Below are positions 1 to 10,908 of a stretch of DNA of 64,000 nucleotides, in pieces (within the stretch, counting starts at the first letter, position 1; the number at the start of each line of letters is the position of its first letter). The DNA is from Pelobates cultripes. Lineage: Eukaryota; Chordata; Amphibia; Anura; Pelobatidae. The notes under the pieces were generated by a model, which saw only the letters and a list, made by a program, of their open reading frames with translations, was not told the origin of the DNA and ran no database searches. The stretch covers positions 331,405,519 to 331,469,518 of the forward strand of contig OW240913.1 in assembly GCA_933207985.1 (NCBI GenBank), given 5' to 3'. The position numbers and the translations under genes were made by a program.

Positions 1-109
1 TTCACACAGCATGGCGATTTGCCAAATATATGCACTAGCCTGCCACTGTTTCCCAAAGGGGAACCATTGGTATGGCTGAGTCTACCAATTGATATAATCT
101 AAGCCACAC

Positions 110-573
110 TTAAAGGGACCCTCAAGGCACCATAACAACTTTATTGAAATTAAATCGTTGATGATGCCAGGAGGTCCCTGATGCTGTCTTACCTTTAAGG
201 GTTAAATCATTAGCAGACATTAATCAATCATCTGCTTCATGAAAAGCATCAAAACCGAAATGTTTGACAGTTATGTATCGATGTATGGTTCTCAAGCCAT
301 TTTTATAAGAGCTACTGATTGGCTAAGAGCATTAGCTGACCTCTCTAAGCCAATCAGTGGTTTCCCTGCCTATACCAGTTATAAGATTCCTTTTTAATGC
401 TTTTCAGCAAGCGAATATTGGAGGGGACTTATTTGGTACCAGAGAGGAAACTTTGTAGTAAGCAATTCATGAACAGTTTAATGCATAAAGGTAAGCCAGT
501 GCCAGGGGCCTGCTAGTACCATAACAACTTATATTAAAATAAAGTTGTGATGGTGCCCATAGTGTTCCTTTAA
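110..573. mobile_element. TTAA-flanked MITE (T2-like)
   Basis: The two ends form a terminal inverted repeat. The left end reads TTAAAGGGACCCTCAAGG followed by CACCATAACAACTTTATT. The right end, on the opposite strand, reads TTAAAGGAACACTATGGG followed by CACCATCACAACTTTATT. Both edges lie on TTAA, the target of piggyBac-like and related superfamilies. The TTAAAGGRR end resembles the T2-MITE group known in Xenopus; the family name is an inference. No coding capacity. It abuts the inverted segment at 574-660. Confidence 0.75.
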
Positions 574-660
574 GATATTCATAGAAAAAAACTAAACAAA
601 TACCCTCAGAGGGTTAGCCATATAACATCTTAGCCAATGAGAGCATTCCACTTTCGATAT
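574..660. repeat. Inverted copy of the sequence at 5325-5400
   Basis: The reverse complement of this stretch matches 5325-5400 closely (I estimate about 80% over ~75 bases), including ATTGGCTAAGATGTTATATG and the T-run followed by CTATGAATA. It could be a distal part of the DIRS terminal repeats or a separate repeat into which the DIRS copy inserted. The 660-1105 stretch that follows holds nothing I recognise. Confidence 0.55.
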
Positions 661-1104
661 ACTCCCATGTGACCCTAAGCCACTCCTCTTAGCCAATAGT
701 CAACGAGAAGAACCAAAAACAAAATGAATGACTCAACACAACCAGACAGTCGAACAGTAGTTGTCTGTGAGATGACATCTTCCAAGGGAATGGATTCTTT
801 GAACACATCTGTTGTAACTGTGGAAGAAATCGATCCTGATGAGAGCCATCGTAAAGTTTCAAGCTGCAATGAACAGAGAGAACAAATGGTAAAATATGCT
901 CCAATAGAATATCACCCATGTGTATCATAGTAGTGATTAAACTGAATGATATAATTCATTATGTTAAGTTAATCAAATTGTAGGTAACTAAGTCATGAAA
1001 ATAAATTAATAAGCAACTCGTAAAGCAATCCAGACATTTAAAATCATTACCCATAGTGAACCTAGGTTGGGCAAAAGCGTAAGACATACCTGTATCGGGT
1101 GGGA

Positions 1105-1215
1105 TAATATTTGCCTCTGTGTCCTTAATAAAATCATGACTTTACCTCATGTAAATAGTAAAATCTAGTAATTTTATTAAAGGATTCGGAGCCCCATATT
1201 ATGCTAGTTCAGAGC
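1105..1215. repeat. Palindrome at the 3' end of the DIRS-like element
   Basis: The left arm (about 1109-1140, with CTGTGTCCTTAATAAAAT) pairs with the right arm (about 1174-1208, with ATTTTATTAAAGGATTCGGA). A related sequence in one orientation lies at 5430-5470 (CCGTGTCCCTTAATAAAAT). This is the layout expected of a DIRS terminal repeat next to its internal complementary region, which is thought to template circle formation. The pairing is imperfect, so this copy is old. Confidence 0.55.
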
Positions 1216-1341
1216 TGTGAAATAACCGTAGAGGAGACGTGTTCTGAAGGATGAAAGTAATATTCCTTAAGCGCTGATTCATGAAACCAATCAGCCGTTC
1301 AAAGAAGGTCTTCCAATTTACCGTCCAAGTTGAAAGATTTT

Positions 1342-2545
1342 TTAAGCCATGGCCCCTCTAGTGGAATTTCCGCCATCGACAGATGTATCTATGTGAGCCG
1401 AAGACATTATCCATTTTACCCAGCAGGTGAGCATCACCATAGATACAGGGTGATGAGGTAGTCTAATAGCCAAGAACAACTTGTGATACGCTGTATCCCT
1501 GAACGACTGAGTCCATGTTTTATATTCCTGGAGACAAGCCACCGGGCAAAGGTTATCATTGCGAGGAAACGAGAACGACTGAGTCCATGTTTTAATATTC
1601 CTGGAGACAAGCCACCGGGCAAAGGTTAGCATTGCGAGGAAACGAGGGGTAGAAAGCTGAAGTAAACAATGATTTGGTACATCTGGAAATATTGAAAGAA
1701 ACTCCTGTAGGAGTAAAGGAATGTGTGTCAAAATCCAGTGCTCGGACATCTGACACCCGTTTGCATGATATCAAACAAAGGAGCATGGTCAATTTTGCCG
1801 ACAGCTGTTTAAGCATGAGTTCTGCATTCCGTGGCCAGGTTTCCAACAGGTTAGGAACCAGGTTCACATCCCATAATGAAGTGTATTGAGGTTGAGGTGG
1901 TCATGCAAATCTAATGCCCTGTAGGAGTCGACAAACCAATAGATGTTTACCAGCCGGAGAACCATCCAGTCCACGATGACCTGCAGAGATTGCTGATCTA
2001 TAGACATTAATAGTGCAATAGGCCAAACCTTGGTCATACAGGACGGTAAGGAAACGCAACAGGAAATTCACAGGAGCACATATGGGTTCCACCTGTTGTT
2101 CCACGCATCAACAACTCCATGTGTTCCAGGCATGGCTGTAGGATCGTCTTGTTCCTGGGGCCCAAGCTCCCGCCAATAAGTCAAGAGTTGATTGTGGAAC
2201 GTCTGGCAAACCCAGGGTCCCCGGAGAGGAGCCACGTTAGTAGTCTGAGGTGTCCTTAAACCAGAAGGGGATGTGGGTTCCCATCAAGGTCCAGTAAGAG
2301 GTGTGTTGAATCAGGAAGTAGTCTGGGGAGATCCATGGATATCTTCATGAGTGAAGGGAACCAAGGTTGTGCAGTCCAGAATGGGGCTATCAGAACCAAA
2401 AACATCTGAGCAAGTCAGAGGTGTAATAGTTTCTGAGTCATTAGGGAGAAAGGAGGAAATGCATAAAGTCGTCTGTTCGGCCATGGTTGGAGGAAGGCAT
2501 CTGCTGCTAGGGCGTCCGGGTCCTGCCTCTAAATGAAGAACACCA
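1342..2545 (-). pseudogene. DIRS tyrosine recombinase remnant
   Basis: Minus-strand translation gives a DIRS-type tyrosine recombinase in pieces. At about 2545-2470 there is the sequence that follows RNase H in this group (DPDALAADAFLQPWPNRRLY). At 2104-1901 there is an N-terminal helical domain (LTVLYDQGLAYCTINVYRSA). At 1867-1342 comes the catalytic domain with RVSDVRALD around the first catalytic arginine and NSTRGAMA near the end. The usual HSTRGA histidine reads N here, so a catalytic residue is lost. A ~70-bp segment encoding CPVACLQEYKTWTQSF is duplicated in tandem (1500-1645). Several frame changes are needed to read through. Non-functional. Confidence 0.8.
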
Positions 2546-3018
2546 TGTCACGTATTCATCTGCATATAAAAATTTAATTAATGACATTTACTGTTCTGAC
2601 AGGAAAAGTTGTGCCGAGCAACATTACTGTCCTGACAAGAAAAGTTGTGCCGAGCAGCAATCAAATCCACAGGAGGGTTTGTGCTGAGCAACAATTATGC
2701 AAATGGGAACCTGGTAACTGCCTTTGGGGTCAAAGGCCAATTACAGCCTATCAGATCCAGAGGAGGGGTATTTAGGCCCAGTTCTCATCCTGCTCAGTGC
2801 CCTGTCGTGGTTTCCCTTGTGGTTGTCCGAGAGCACGTTATTGATTCTGGTTATTCTGGTATTTTGACTTTGGCATTGTTTTTGACTTCCCTGTTTTCTG
2901 GCATCCATGACCCCTGGTTTTTCCTTATCGTTGTGTCTCTTTCTGTATCCCTTGACCTTGGCTATTCCTGACTATTCTTTGGTACGTTAGTCCGGCCGAT
3001 CATACTGTAATCCTGACA
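2546..3018 (+). mobile_element. Solo LTR inserted in the DIRS-like element
   Basis: The insert begins TGTCA and ends TGACA, a perfect 5-bp inverted terminus of the TG...CA type, and is flanked by CACCA on both sides (2541-2545 and 3019-3023). Removing it brings the two halves of the DIRS sequence together. A TATA-like GGTATTTAG at about 2767 followed by T/C-rich sequence suggests plus orientation. A 5-bp duplication fits Gypsy-like or retrovirus-like integrases. Length is 473 bp. No internal coding part remains. The family cannot be named from sequence alone. Confidence 0.8.
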
Positions 3019-3023
3019 CACCA

Positions 3024-4361
3024 TGAGTTGGGAGTTCAATCAAGACGCGAAAAGGTTGATATGCATCGGGCCCCAGAGCGTTTGTAGTTGTAGAAACATT
3101 TTGCAGTCCAGTCACCAATTGCTGTTGTCTCACAGTTGTCTGGAATTTCAATACCCTACTTTATTGGACAAGCCTGGAATGTATTCTGCTTGTACTGATA
3201 TATTGCGATCCAGACAGTATTGCCAAAACTAATTTGCCAGATCTGTCAGTATCTTGGATCTTGTGCTGCCCAAGTGGTTAATGTATCAGACTTATTGGAG
3301 ATATTGTCCATTCACAGTATGAAGGAGCAGTTAGTCGTGACCCTGAGGAGGCTCTTTAGGGCAAACGACCCTGCCATGAGTTCCAGGCCGTTGATGTGAA
3401 GCTCTTTGTCTGTTTGGGACCATTTTCCTCCTGTGGAGATAGGACCACAACAAGCTCCCCAACCCAGTGTATTCGCATCGGATTCTATGATGAAATCTGG
3501 AATGGTCACGAAGATTGCGCTGCTGTTCCACGGTTTCATGTGTTGTAGCCAAAGAGTTCCTCTTTGGCTGTGTAATTGAGCGGAACAGAGTCAGAATAAG
3601 AGCGACCCAAGCATAGGTATGTGGCCTTTAGCCTTTGGAGAGCCCTGTAATGGAGAGGCCCTGGGAAAATCGCCAGAATGGAGGCTGAGAGGAGACAAAT
3701 CATCCTGGCGAGTTGTCACAAGGTCAAAACTAGACGAGCCAATGTTCTGCGGATTTCTTTCTTGATGAGTTTGACTTTTGTCAATATGGAAACCCAAGAA
3801 CTCCATGGACCGGGAAGGGTTGAGCACTGACTTTTCCCAATTGATCAGAAATACTAAGTTTTGCAGGAGGTACAACGCCCAAGAGAGGTGTTGACGAAGT
3901 CTGTGGGCATTGTGGGCGATAATTAGAAAATCGTCTAGATATATGATCATACGAACACCTCTGCTGTGTAGTAGGGCGACCACGGGTTTCAGCAGCTTGG
4001 TGTAGCACCATGGAGCCGAAGACAGACCAAAAGGCAGGTACCAGAATCGCCACATAGTCTCGTCCCACTGGAATTGAAAGAGGTGTTGGCATTCCTTGAC
4101 AATCGGAATTGTGAGGTAAGCGTCTTGAAGGTCGAGCTTGACCATTCAATTCCCCAACCTGAGTAAGCTCCGAAGACAGTGGATTCCCTTCATTTTGAAA
4201 TGGTGATACCGGGAAAATGCATTGAGGGAGCACAGATTGATTACTGGTCTCACACCACCACCTTTCTTGGGTACCAAGAAGAGGCTGCTCAAAAACCCAG
4301 GAGTGAAAATTGGAACCTGGTAGATCATGCCCTTTTCCATGAGCATGTGAATTTCCTCCAC
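3024..4361 (-). pseudogene. DIRS reverse transcriptase and RNase H remnant
   Basis: Minus-strand reading shows the RT fingers and palm: FLVPKKGGGVRPVINL at about 4280, then KLDLQDAYLTIPI at about 4140, then PFGLSSAPWCYTKLLKPV, then the catalytic YLDD box at about 3930, then GFHIDKSQT. RNase H follows at 3539-3312 (ESDANTLGWGACCG, HINGLELMA) and continues through the tether toward 3024 (AEYIPGLSNK, NWQLDC). One in-frame TGA sits just before KLDLQDAYL (4146-4148), with another stop and frame change near 3590. The domain order and YLDD match the DIRS group. The copy is inactive. Confidence 0.88.
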
Positions 4362-5330
4362 TACCAGGTTCCTGTCTTATGGGGTAAAAACGGTGCGGCA
4401 TGGAGGTTTGCACTGGGTGCTGAACAAACTCGATGTGATAACCTAGAATGGTGTTTAGGACCCAAACATCTGAGGCATTGAAAAATTGGGACAGTCTGCC
4501 CCCCACATAAGACATACAATGTAGAGGGGATGGTAAAACACTCACCATAAGGCTGTTGGCTGTAGGAGGTACCCCTGGTTCCTCTGGACTGCCATGATCT
4601 GTCTCTGACTGGGAAGAAAGGTAAAGGGGACTTGGTCTCTGTATGCTGGAATCTAGTCGTGACGGAGCCTCGGTAACCCAGGTAGGAACCCTGAGAGAAA
4701 TGGCCGGGTAGATGGCCCCAATGTCTGCCGGCCCCACCAAAAACCTTGGGAGAGAACACTCTCTTCATGTTTGTTTGTGCCTTGTCCTGTGCCGTGAAGG
4801 TTACCTAGTTCTTTAACAAAATTGACCTTTTGCCTGTGGTCCAGGCTCAGATATTGCGAGATTGACGAGTTTAGGCTCAATTTTCAAGGGAATGGCTTTG
4901 CGCCTCTCAGTGGCCAACGCAGTGTTAGTGTTGCCAATCAGACAATTGGATCGCTGGACCCAGCCCCTGATGGCTAATAGATCTACTGGTGCACCATCTG
5001 TTAAGGCCGCTTCGATCATATCGAATATTCTTGCGCTAGGCCTCAATACATCTACCACTTTGTCATGACAGTGACGTAGAGAATAGTCCAGGCCTGTTTT
5101 GGCTGTTATGCCGGACTTGCCCAGGAACTGGGCAACCTTAGGGTCTTTGTCCAGTGTGGCACAGGCCATATCGGGGAACGTAGGGTGTGAGCACTCTGCC
5201 CTAAGCTTATTTCTTGTGGCCTTATCTAGGGGCTTCCGAATCCTGGCTGCAATGTACTTGGCCATATGGTTGGTGGCGTACCATTCAGCCAACCTTGGCT
5301 TTTGCAGTGCATCAGGGTAAAACTGCTTTC
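4362..5330 (-). pseudogene. DIRS gag-like remnant and gag-RT linker
   Basis: Minus-strand reading gives QFYPDALQKPRLAEWYATNH near 5320, continuing to about 4813 through RIRKPLDKATRNKLRAECSHPTF and HDKVVDVLRPSARIFDMIEA. This resembles the gag-like first ORF of vertebrate DIRS elements. The reading stays open from about 5330 to 4813. A stop lies immediately upstream of the QFYPD codons, so the true start is missing and the 5' end looks truncated or rearranged. The linker from 4812 to 4362 shifts frame at least twice and includes RPFLSGFLPGLPRL. No other function is suggested. Confidence 0.7.
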
Positions 5331-5475
5331 ATTGGCTAAGATGTTATATGGTTAACCCTCTCAGGTTATTTGTTTTTTTTTTTTCTATGAATACTTATAT
5401 CTTTGCTGCTGAGGAATAAAGAAAGAAATAAAGCATAATATGAGCCTCCGTGTCCCTTAATAAAATTGTGTTTCT
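5325..5475. repeat. DIRS 5'-side inverted repeat region
   Basis: This stretch contains two matches. Bases 5325-5400 are the inverse of 574-660. Bases 5430-5470 match both arms of the palindrome at 1105-1215, one direct and one inverted. Together they mark the upstream edge of the minus-strand DIRS-like element. Confidence 0.55.
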
Positions 5476-7600
5476 ACATCCAGTAGGTAATGGGTAATAA
5501 CAACTATGAAGATATGGCTGATTGTTTAACACGAATAAGATGCACAAGCATAATGCAGGTTCTATACATAGTGATCTCTAGAGAGTTAGTAATGCCTAAC
5601 AAGTTGCTAATCAGTGCCCAAGTTGAAAAAAGACAATAATCAAAATTAAACCAGGCAATCAATAAGCAATGCAAAAACTACAAGAAACCACTGTAGTCCT
5701 GCAGTGAACGCCACGCAGCCCCCAAGGCCTAGAAATATATACTGCATACAATTACATACTAAACTTATTCTATTTTTGTGTGAATAAATGTTTCAGCATA
5801 TTTGTATGTTACAGAAATAAAGGATTCGGTATTCTCCTGAATGGCCAAACATGATTTATAGGAGAAGTTCCGGAATGAGACATTCACATTAGCAGAGAGA
5901 TTTCCTTGATCTGTGCTTTGCAGAGTTCCGTTTGTGCTTTAACTGTGTGATAAGAGCATCTCTGCTGCTGTATTAGATCTGCATCTACAGAGATACTGCT
6001 AGATAATGCTTGATAATAGTGCAGTGACATAGCAGGGAAGAGTAGGCATTCCAAAAGGAACCAGTAACTCACTTCAGGAACACCTGTTAATGTCAGCAAA
6101 CATCTCTACAGAAACATAACTGAATGTGTAAAATATGTGCATATCTATTAAATTGATGTGAGACCATTGAATGCCACCCTTGTTGATAGGGGTAGTTCTA
6201 GGTTCACACTGATACCTAGCTCAACCATATGTTGCTAGCAGGAGAACAAGATCTTACCTATTCAGTATTTATGAATTAATGACAATTAAAATGAAATAAA
6301 AAAAAAAAATATGATTCAGTTGAATTAACATATTGAGTCACTGGTAACATTTATTTTGGATTCCCAGGAACTTGGCTGGAAGAGTTGTATTCGAAAAACT
6401 ACATTCACCTAGCTAGGAAAATTGGCAACTGGATTGGTAAATGATTGAAATCTATTTTCCATAGCAGCAATATGGAATTCATCATTCTAAATGGCTTATA
6501 ATGAATTCAAATGATCAGAAATACATTTTTGTATTATAAATGAATTAAATTACACATTTGTAAACTTTATAAAAGTCACGGAGATCTGGGAACGTTTGGC
6601 CTGCAGAGCAAGTACAAATGATTGGCATTTTTCCTGCTTGAAAATGCACATCTCAGTGCGGAGGGTCCTAGATACATGTATATATATATATACACATATA
6701 TCTGATAAATAAAGGCTTGCAGAGTTGTGACATCATAGGTCCTAACATACCTAACAGTACAGATTACGTTTCCTGTGACAACGTTGCTACCACTGACAAC
6801 CAGGATGTCTCTGGCAGCCTAGTCAGCCTCAAATATTGTAGTCCGCAAGGTAATATCCCAGTGGGCCAGTCCAGGCTTGAAGAACACTGAGAATTCCAGG
6901 CCACCAGCTCATGCACAAACTCACACAGTGATGGGCTAGCAACATTCACTCACTTAGCACTGTGCTAATAGATATTCCAATACGCCACCTGCTATTATAA
7001 TGTGCATAATAATAATAAATATCATATGAATATCACTATTATTATTTTCTGAATTGTAACAAATTGAAAACAGAAGAATGTTTCCAAATCATATTTTTTT
7101 TTTTACCAGAAGTTTGCCAATTAGTTCTTAATTTCCATAAAATTATATATTTAGAGAATAAACCCCATACATGCATTTGTCAATGATATAGGATTGTTTT
7201 CAATGAAACTACTAAGCATTCGTAATCTTATTTAATGCTATTTTGCCAGAAGAGTAGGAGAGGTTCACTAACAAGACAACTAAGATATATTTTAAACATG
7301 GATCAATATCAAATGCTGCTGCCGGTGAATATCTTAACATGTATTAACCCCCCAAAAGTGTAACCCATGGTTTTATTAACAATTTGTTAGTGTTCATCTA
7401 TTTTTGTTCTGTGTAAACAGATCTGACACAATCTAATTGAATAATTTGCTGTTAGAAGAAGGGGCTTACACACACACAAGTGCCTTTCTCTCCTTGCAAG
7501 TGCCCGCAGAGAAGACTGACGGGTTTAAGCCGTTCTTGTACCGCTTTATCTGTTTGAGGTGATGCTGATAAGTTGATAATATGTCTTATATATATACATA
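5476..7600. other. No gene recognised
   Basis: AT-rich sequence with short A/T runs and an AT microsatellite near 6678-6700. None of the open frames (up to 71 codons) resembles a protein I know. No terminal repeats or target duplications were found here. Confidence 0.5.
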
Positions 7601-7688
7601 TATATACACAAATTCAGACAGGAGCACTCACTTGGATTTTCCAATAGTGTATTAAAAAGTATTCATCAATCTACAATGTAATGTTACA

Positions 7689-8120
7689 TGTGGGCACATG
7701 TTGACTGGTTCATCGTTTGTGCATCCACACTCTGGTAAAAGGTATAAGATTAGACACCACATTACATGTTTGACAGACCATGTCATATATCTCATCTCAT
7801 GTCCATGTGGACTTTTTTACATTGGTAAAACAGACCTTACTCTTCGGGACAGAATTAGGGGACATCGATCAGCCATTATGACTGTGTTTAGAGATGGGAA
7901 AACAGACACACCGGTGGCTAAACATTTTTTCGAATACAATCACCGATTACCCACCCTTAAATTTATTGCTATCTATGTGATACCAATCCTAACAAGAGGA
8001 GGGGACCGTTCCAGATTATTGCTCCAGAAAGAGACCTTTTGGATCAAGCAATTGGATACTCTTCAACCCAATGGACTAAACAAATATATTTTGTTTACTT
8101 CATTCTTGGATACTCACTAA
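7689..8120 (+). pseudogene. Penelope-like element GIY-YIG endonuclease domain
   Basis: An open frame encodes a GIY-YIG module: IYLISCPCGLFYIGKTDLTL, then RDRIRGHRSAIMT, then TPVAKHFFEYNH and a conserved tail ending LDTLQPNGLNKY. The spacing from YLISCPCG to YIGKT and then R..GHRSAI is that of Penelope-like retroelements, where this domain is fused C-terminal to the reverse transcriptase and nicks the target. The preceding CX2C-linker and RT are absent, so this is the C-terminal ~140 residues of a 5'-truncated copy. The frame itself is intact here. The tyrosine, arginine and glutamate expected in the nuclease are visible. Confidence 0.9.
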
Positions 8121-8822
8121 GTCAATATTCTAAAGTCATTATTCTAGTGTTATACTGTGATTTATTATTTGTAGCCCAGGTTAGATTACTTTTTGCTATT
8201 GTTACTAGTGGGTATTATTCAGCCTCAGCATCCTGTATCTGTTATTTTGGATACATGGTTATCGTTTATAGTTTTTTTTCACACATGAGCTTTATATATA
8301 TATATACTTTTTTTTATCGGCCAGGTCCTCACACATATATATATACATTAATTTAGGATTAGTAATATTCAGTGGGATGGATTTATATTCTATGTATGTA
8401 CATAGATGTTGTATAGCTGTCATATATATTTTTTTTGCATACCTAGGAGTTAGATTCCAATATATATTTATTTACATTGAGTCAGTATCAATAACTATTA
8501 AGGGGTTCTATTTGGATATGCTTATTGAGGTATACATGTATATGTGGACTCCCAGGTAATTGGGGTACCATTGCAGATTTATTTATTCTTTTATGGTCTA
8601 TGTTGGTCTATATGTTTACATATATGCTAGGGGTGTACCTACTCTATTTCACTGTCACTGATCACTGGGTTGGGTTACACATTTGCAGTGCTTTTACTTC
8701 TACCCATGGGTTGGTTTTATTTTTAGTTTTTTATTTGTTCACACACATTCATTCACATACATGCACATATTCACACATTCATTCACACACATATTAATTT
8801 TCTCCATCACATTGCATCTTTT
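8121..8822 (+). other. Probable Penelope 3' flank
   Basis: AT-rich sequence after the GIY-YIG stop, with ATAT and ACACAC tracts. Several plus frames stay open only because of low complexity. It is probably the 3' untranslated part of the Penelope-like copy, resuming at 9526 after the nested MITE. No independent gene is supported. Confidence 0.4.
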
Positions 8823-8830
8823 ATCTTATT

Positions 8831-9517
8831 TAGTGATGTCCCGAACGGTTCGCCAAACTTAGACCCTGTACCTCACAGTCAGCAGACACATTCCAGCCAA
8901 TCAGCAGCAGACCCTCCCTCCCAGACCCTCCCATCTCCTGGACAGCTCACTAAGAATGCAGCTTCACAATGAATGTAAAATGGATGCTGTCCAGGAGGTG
9001 GGAGGGTCTGGGAGGGAGGGTCTGCTGCTGATTGGCTGGAATGTGTCAGCTGACTGTGAGGTACTGGGTCAAAGTTTACTCAATGATGAGTCCGTGGCGA
9101 ACCATTCGCGAATAGTGATGTCCCGAACTGTTCGCCCAACATTTCGCGAACGGTTCGCCATGGACTCATCATTGAGTAAACTTTGACCCTGTACCTCACA
9201 GTCAGCAGACACATTCCAGCCAATCAGCAGCAGACCTTCCCTCCCAGACCCTCCCACCTCCTGGACAGTTCACTAAGAATGCAGCTTCACAATGAATGTA
9301 AAATGGATGCTGTCCAGGAGGTGGGAGGGTCTGGGAGGGAAGGTCTGCTGCTGATTGGTTGGAATGTGTCTGCTGACTGTGAGGTACAGGGTCAAAGTTT
9401 AATCAATGATGAGTCCGTGGCGAACCGTTCGTGGCGAACCGTTCGCGAACCGTTCGGCGAACAGTTCGGGACATCACTATTCGCGAACTGTTCGGCAAAC
9501 CGTTCGGGACATCACTA
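8831..9517. mobile_element. hAT-type MITE with a nested copy of itself
   Basis: The outer element begins TAGTGATGTCCCGAACGGTT and ends with its inverse, flanked by the 8-bp duplication ATCTTATT (8823-8830 and 9518-9525). It is a fold-back element whose two halves pair (for example ACCCTGTACCTCACAGTCAG with its reverse complement). It has no coding capacity of its own. An 8-bp duplication and a CCCGAAC terminus indicate hAT transposase mobilisation. The inner copy is listed separately. Confidence 0.9.
9113..9479. mobile_element. Inner hAT MITE copy inserted in the outer one
   Basis: This copy starts TAGTGATGTCCCGAACTGTT and ends with the inverse (AACAGTTCGGGACATCACTA). It is flanked on both sides by TTCGCGAA (9105-9112 and 9480-9487), an exact 8-bp duplication of a palindromic site that lies in the terminal region of the outer element. 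The inner copy has extra GCGAACCGTTCG units near its right end. Confidence 0.9.
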
Positions 9518-9525
9518 ATCTTATT

Positions 9526-10264
9526 GCATGTATCTTATATTCACATAGTTCACTCACACTTTTTCTACACATCTTTATATAGTTGATACACTAGTACACC
9601 TCTGCAGTGGATTATGTGACCTTGCAGCCCTGGGATTATAACTCTCCACTGTATTATTGCTCTTTTGTTATGTTATATTGTACTTCTATTTTGTCTCCTT
9701 CATGAAGCACGATGAGCACTGGGATACGTTGGGTTACTATGGTCACTGTTTGTTTACACGCTGTCACGTCACGTCATCACGTTCCCGCGCACGTCATTAC
9801 GCACGCGCGTATGCACAATTATGGTAGGACTGAATCCCCATAATTGTTTGCTGAGATAGGTGATTTAAAGTAGCCTTGTAAAACTGAAAACTATATTTTT
9901 ATGTGTGTGCTGTTCCTTAATCTGTATTTTGTATAAATGTTGGTCTCTACGGCAGCACCATTGCTGAGAAATGCATGTTTTGGGTGTGCCCCCAATTCAC
10001 TTTTTTTTTACTATGTATGTATGGAGTCCAGACCAGATTTATTTTGGGTTGAGCACCCAGCCCTGCCCCCCATCTTCAGACTCCCCTTTGGAGGTGGCCA
10101 GAGGAAAGATTGAGGAGGTTTTGCATTGAAATGTCAATTTATTATAATTTTTATTTGGTATAGAGTAGATATAGGATATGCATTGTGAGTATATACATCA
10201 AAGAACTATCACTTTAATTGTATAGTTTTGACACTGCATTTTTTTAAATTGTGTTTTTATCACA
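9526..10264 (+). other. Penelope-like 3' region, partly duplicated downstream
   Basis: Contains CATGAAGCACGATGAGCACTG and GCAGCACCATTGCTGAGAAA, the kind of motifs seen near Penelope-type ends. Bases 9830-9935 recur in direct orientation at 10815-10912 (CCCCATAATTGTTTGCTGAG versus CCCCATATTTGTTTGCTGAA). This could be the repeated pseudo-LTR typical of Penelope-like copies. No ORF of interest. Confidence 0.4.
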
Positions 10265-10655
10265 TTAAAGGGACACTATAGTCACCCAGACCACTTCAGC
10301 TAAATGAAGTGGTCTGGGTGCCAGGTCCCTCAGGTTTTACCCCTTCACATGTAAACATAGCAGTTTCAGAGAAACTGCTATGTTTACATTGCAGGGTTAA
10401 TTCAGCCTCTAGTGGCTGTCTTCCTGACAGCCGCTAGAGGTGCTTCTGCGACGCTGGATGCGGGAGCTGACGTAAGCGGGGCAGGAGAGGCCACCAGCGC
10501 CGAGGGAGCACCGGCGCTGGATTAAGGCAAGCTGCTTATGTAGTTTTAACCCCTTCAGTGCCACGGGAGGGTGACCCTGAGGGTGAGGGTCCCCCAAGGA
10601 TGACACAGTGTCAGGAAAACGGATTTGTTTTCCTGACACTATAGTGATCCTTTAA
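10265..10655. mobile_element. TTAA MITE, AGGGACACTATAG type
   Basis: Starts TTAAAGGGACACTATAGTCA and ends with CACTATAGTGATCCTTTAA. The left subterminal hairpin is perfect: arms 10283-10298 and 10305-10320 (CACCCAGACCACTTCA). The same subfamily occurs at 40856. The interior is GC-rich and non-coding. Confidence 0.85.
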
Positions 10656-10908
10656 CTTTGCATTATATATATTCACAATGCTCTTACAAGAGACTAATTT
10701 AGATTATTAGGAATAGCACTATATAATCTGTCTACCAGTTTTGAATTAGTGTAGGACCCACCGATATTTGGGTACTAGTGGTGGGATTAGCATGATGTGG
10801 CTATATGGCGGGAGTGAATCCCCATATTTGTTTGCTGAAATAGATGATTTTAAGTAGCCTTATAAGATTTTAAGCTGTGCTTGCGCGTCTATATGTGTGT
10901 GCTGTTCC

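Larger units (their letters stand above)
1105..5475 (-). mobile_element. DIRS-like tyrosine-recombinase retroelement, degenerate
   Basis: Reading on the minus strand, the order is gag-like region, reverse transcriptase, RNase H, then tyrosine recombinase, as in DIRS1-group retrotransposons. These elements integrate by a recombinase rather than an integrase. The distal end (1105-1215) is a palindrome whose arms also match 5430-5470, as expected for a DIRS inverted terminal repeat plus internal complementary region. Coding regions carry stops and frameshifts, and a solo LTR interrupts the copy at 2546-3018. The gag 5' end appears cut at about 5330. The copy is dead. Exact outer edges are uncertain. 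Confidence 0.85.

Noticed and set aside
724..930. 68-codon plus-strand open frame starting MNDSTQPDS
   Set aside because: It resembles no family I know and lies between repeat segments; no splice or conservation evidence is available.
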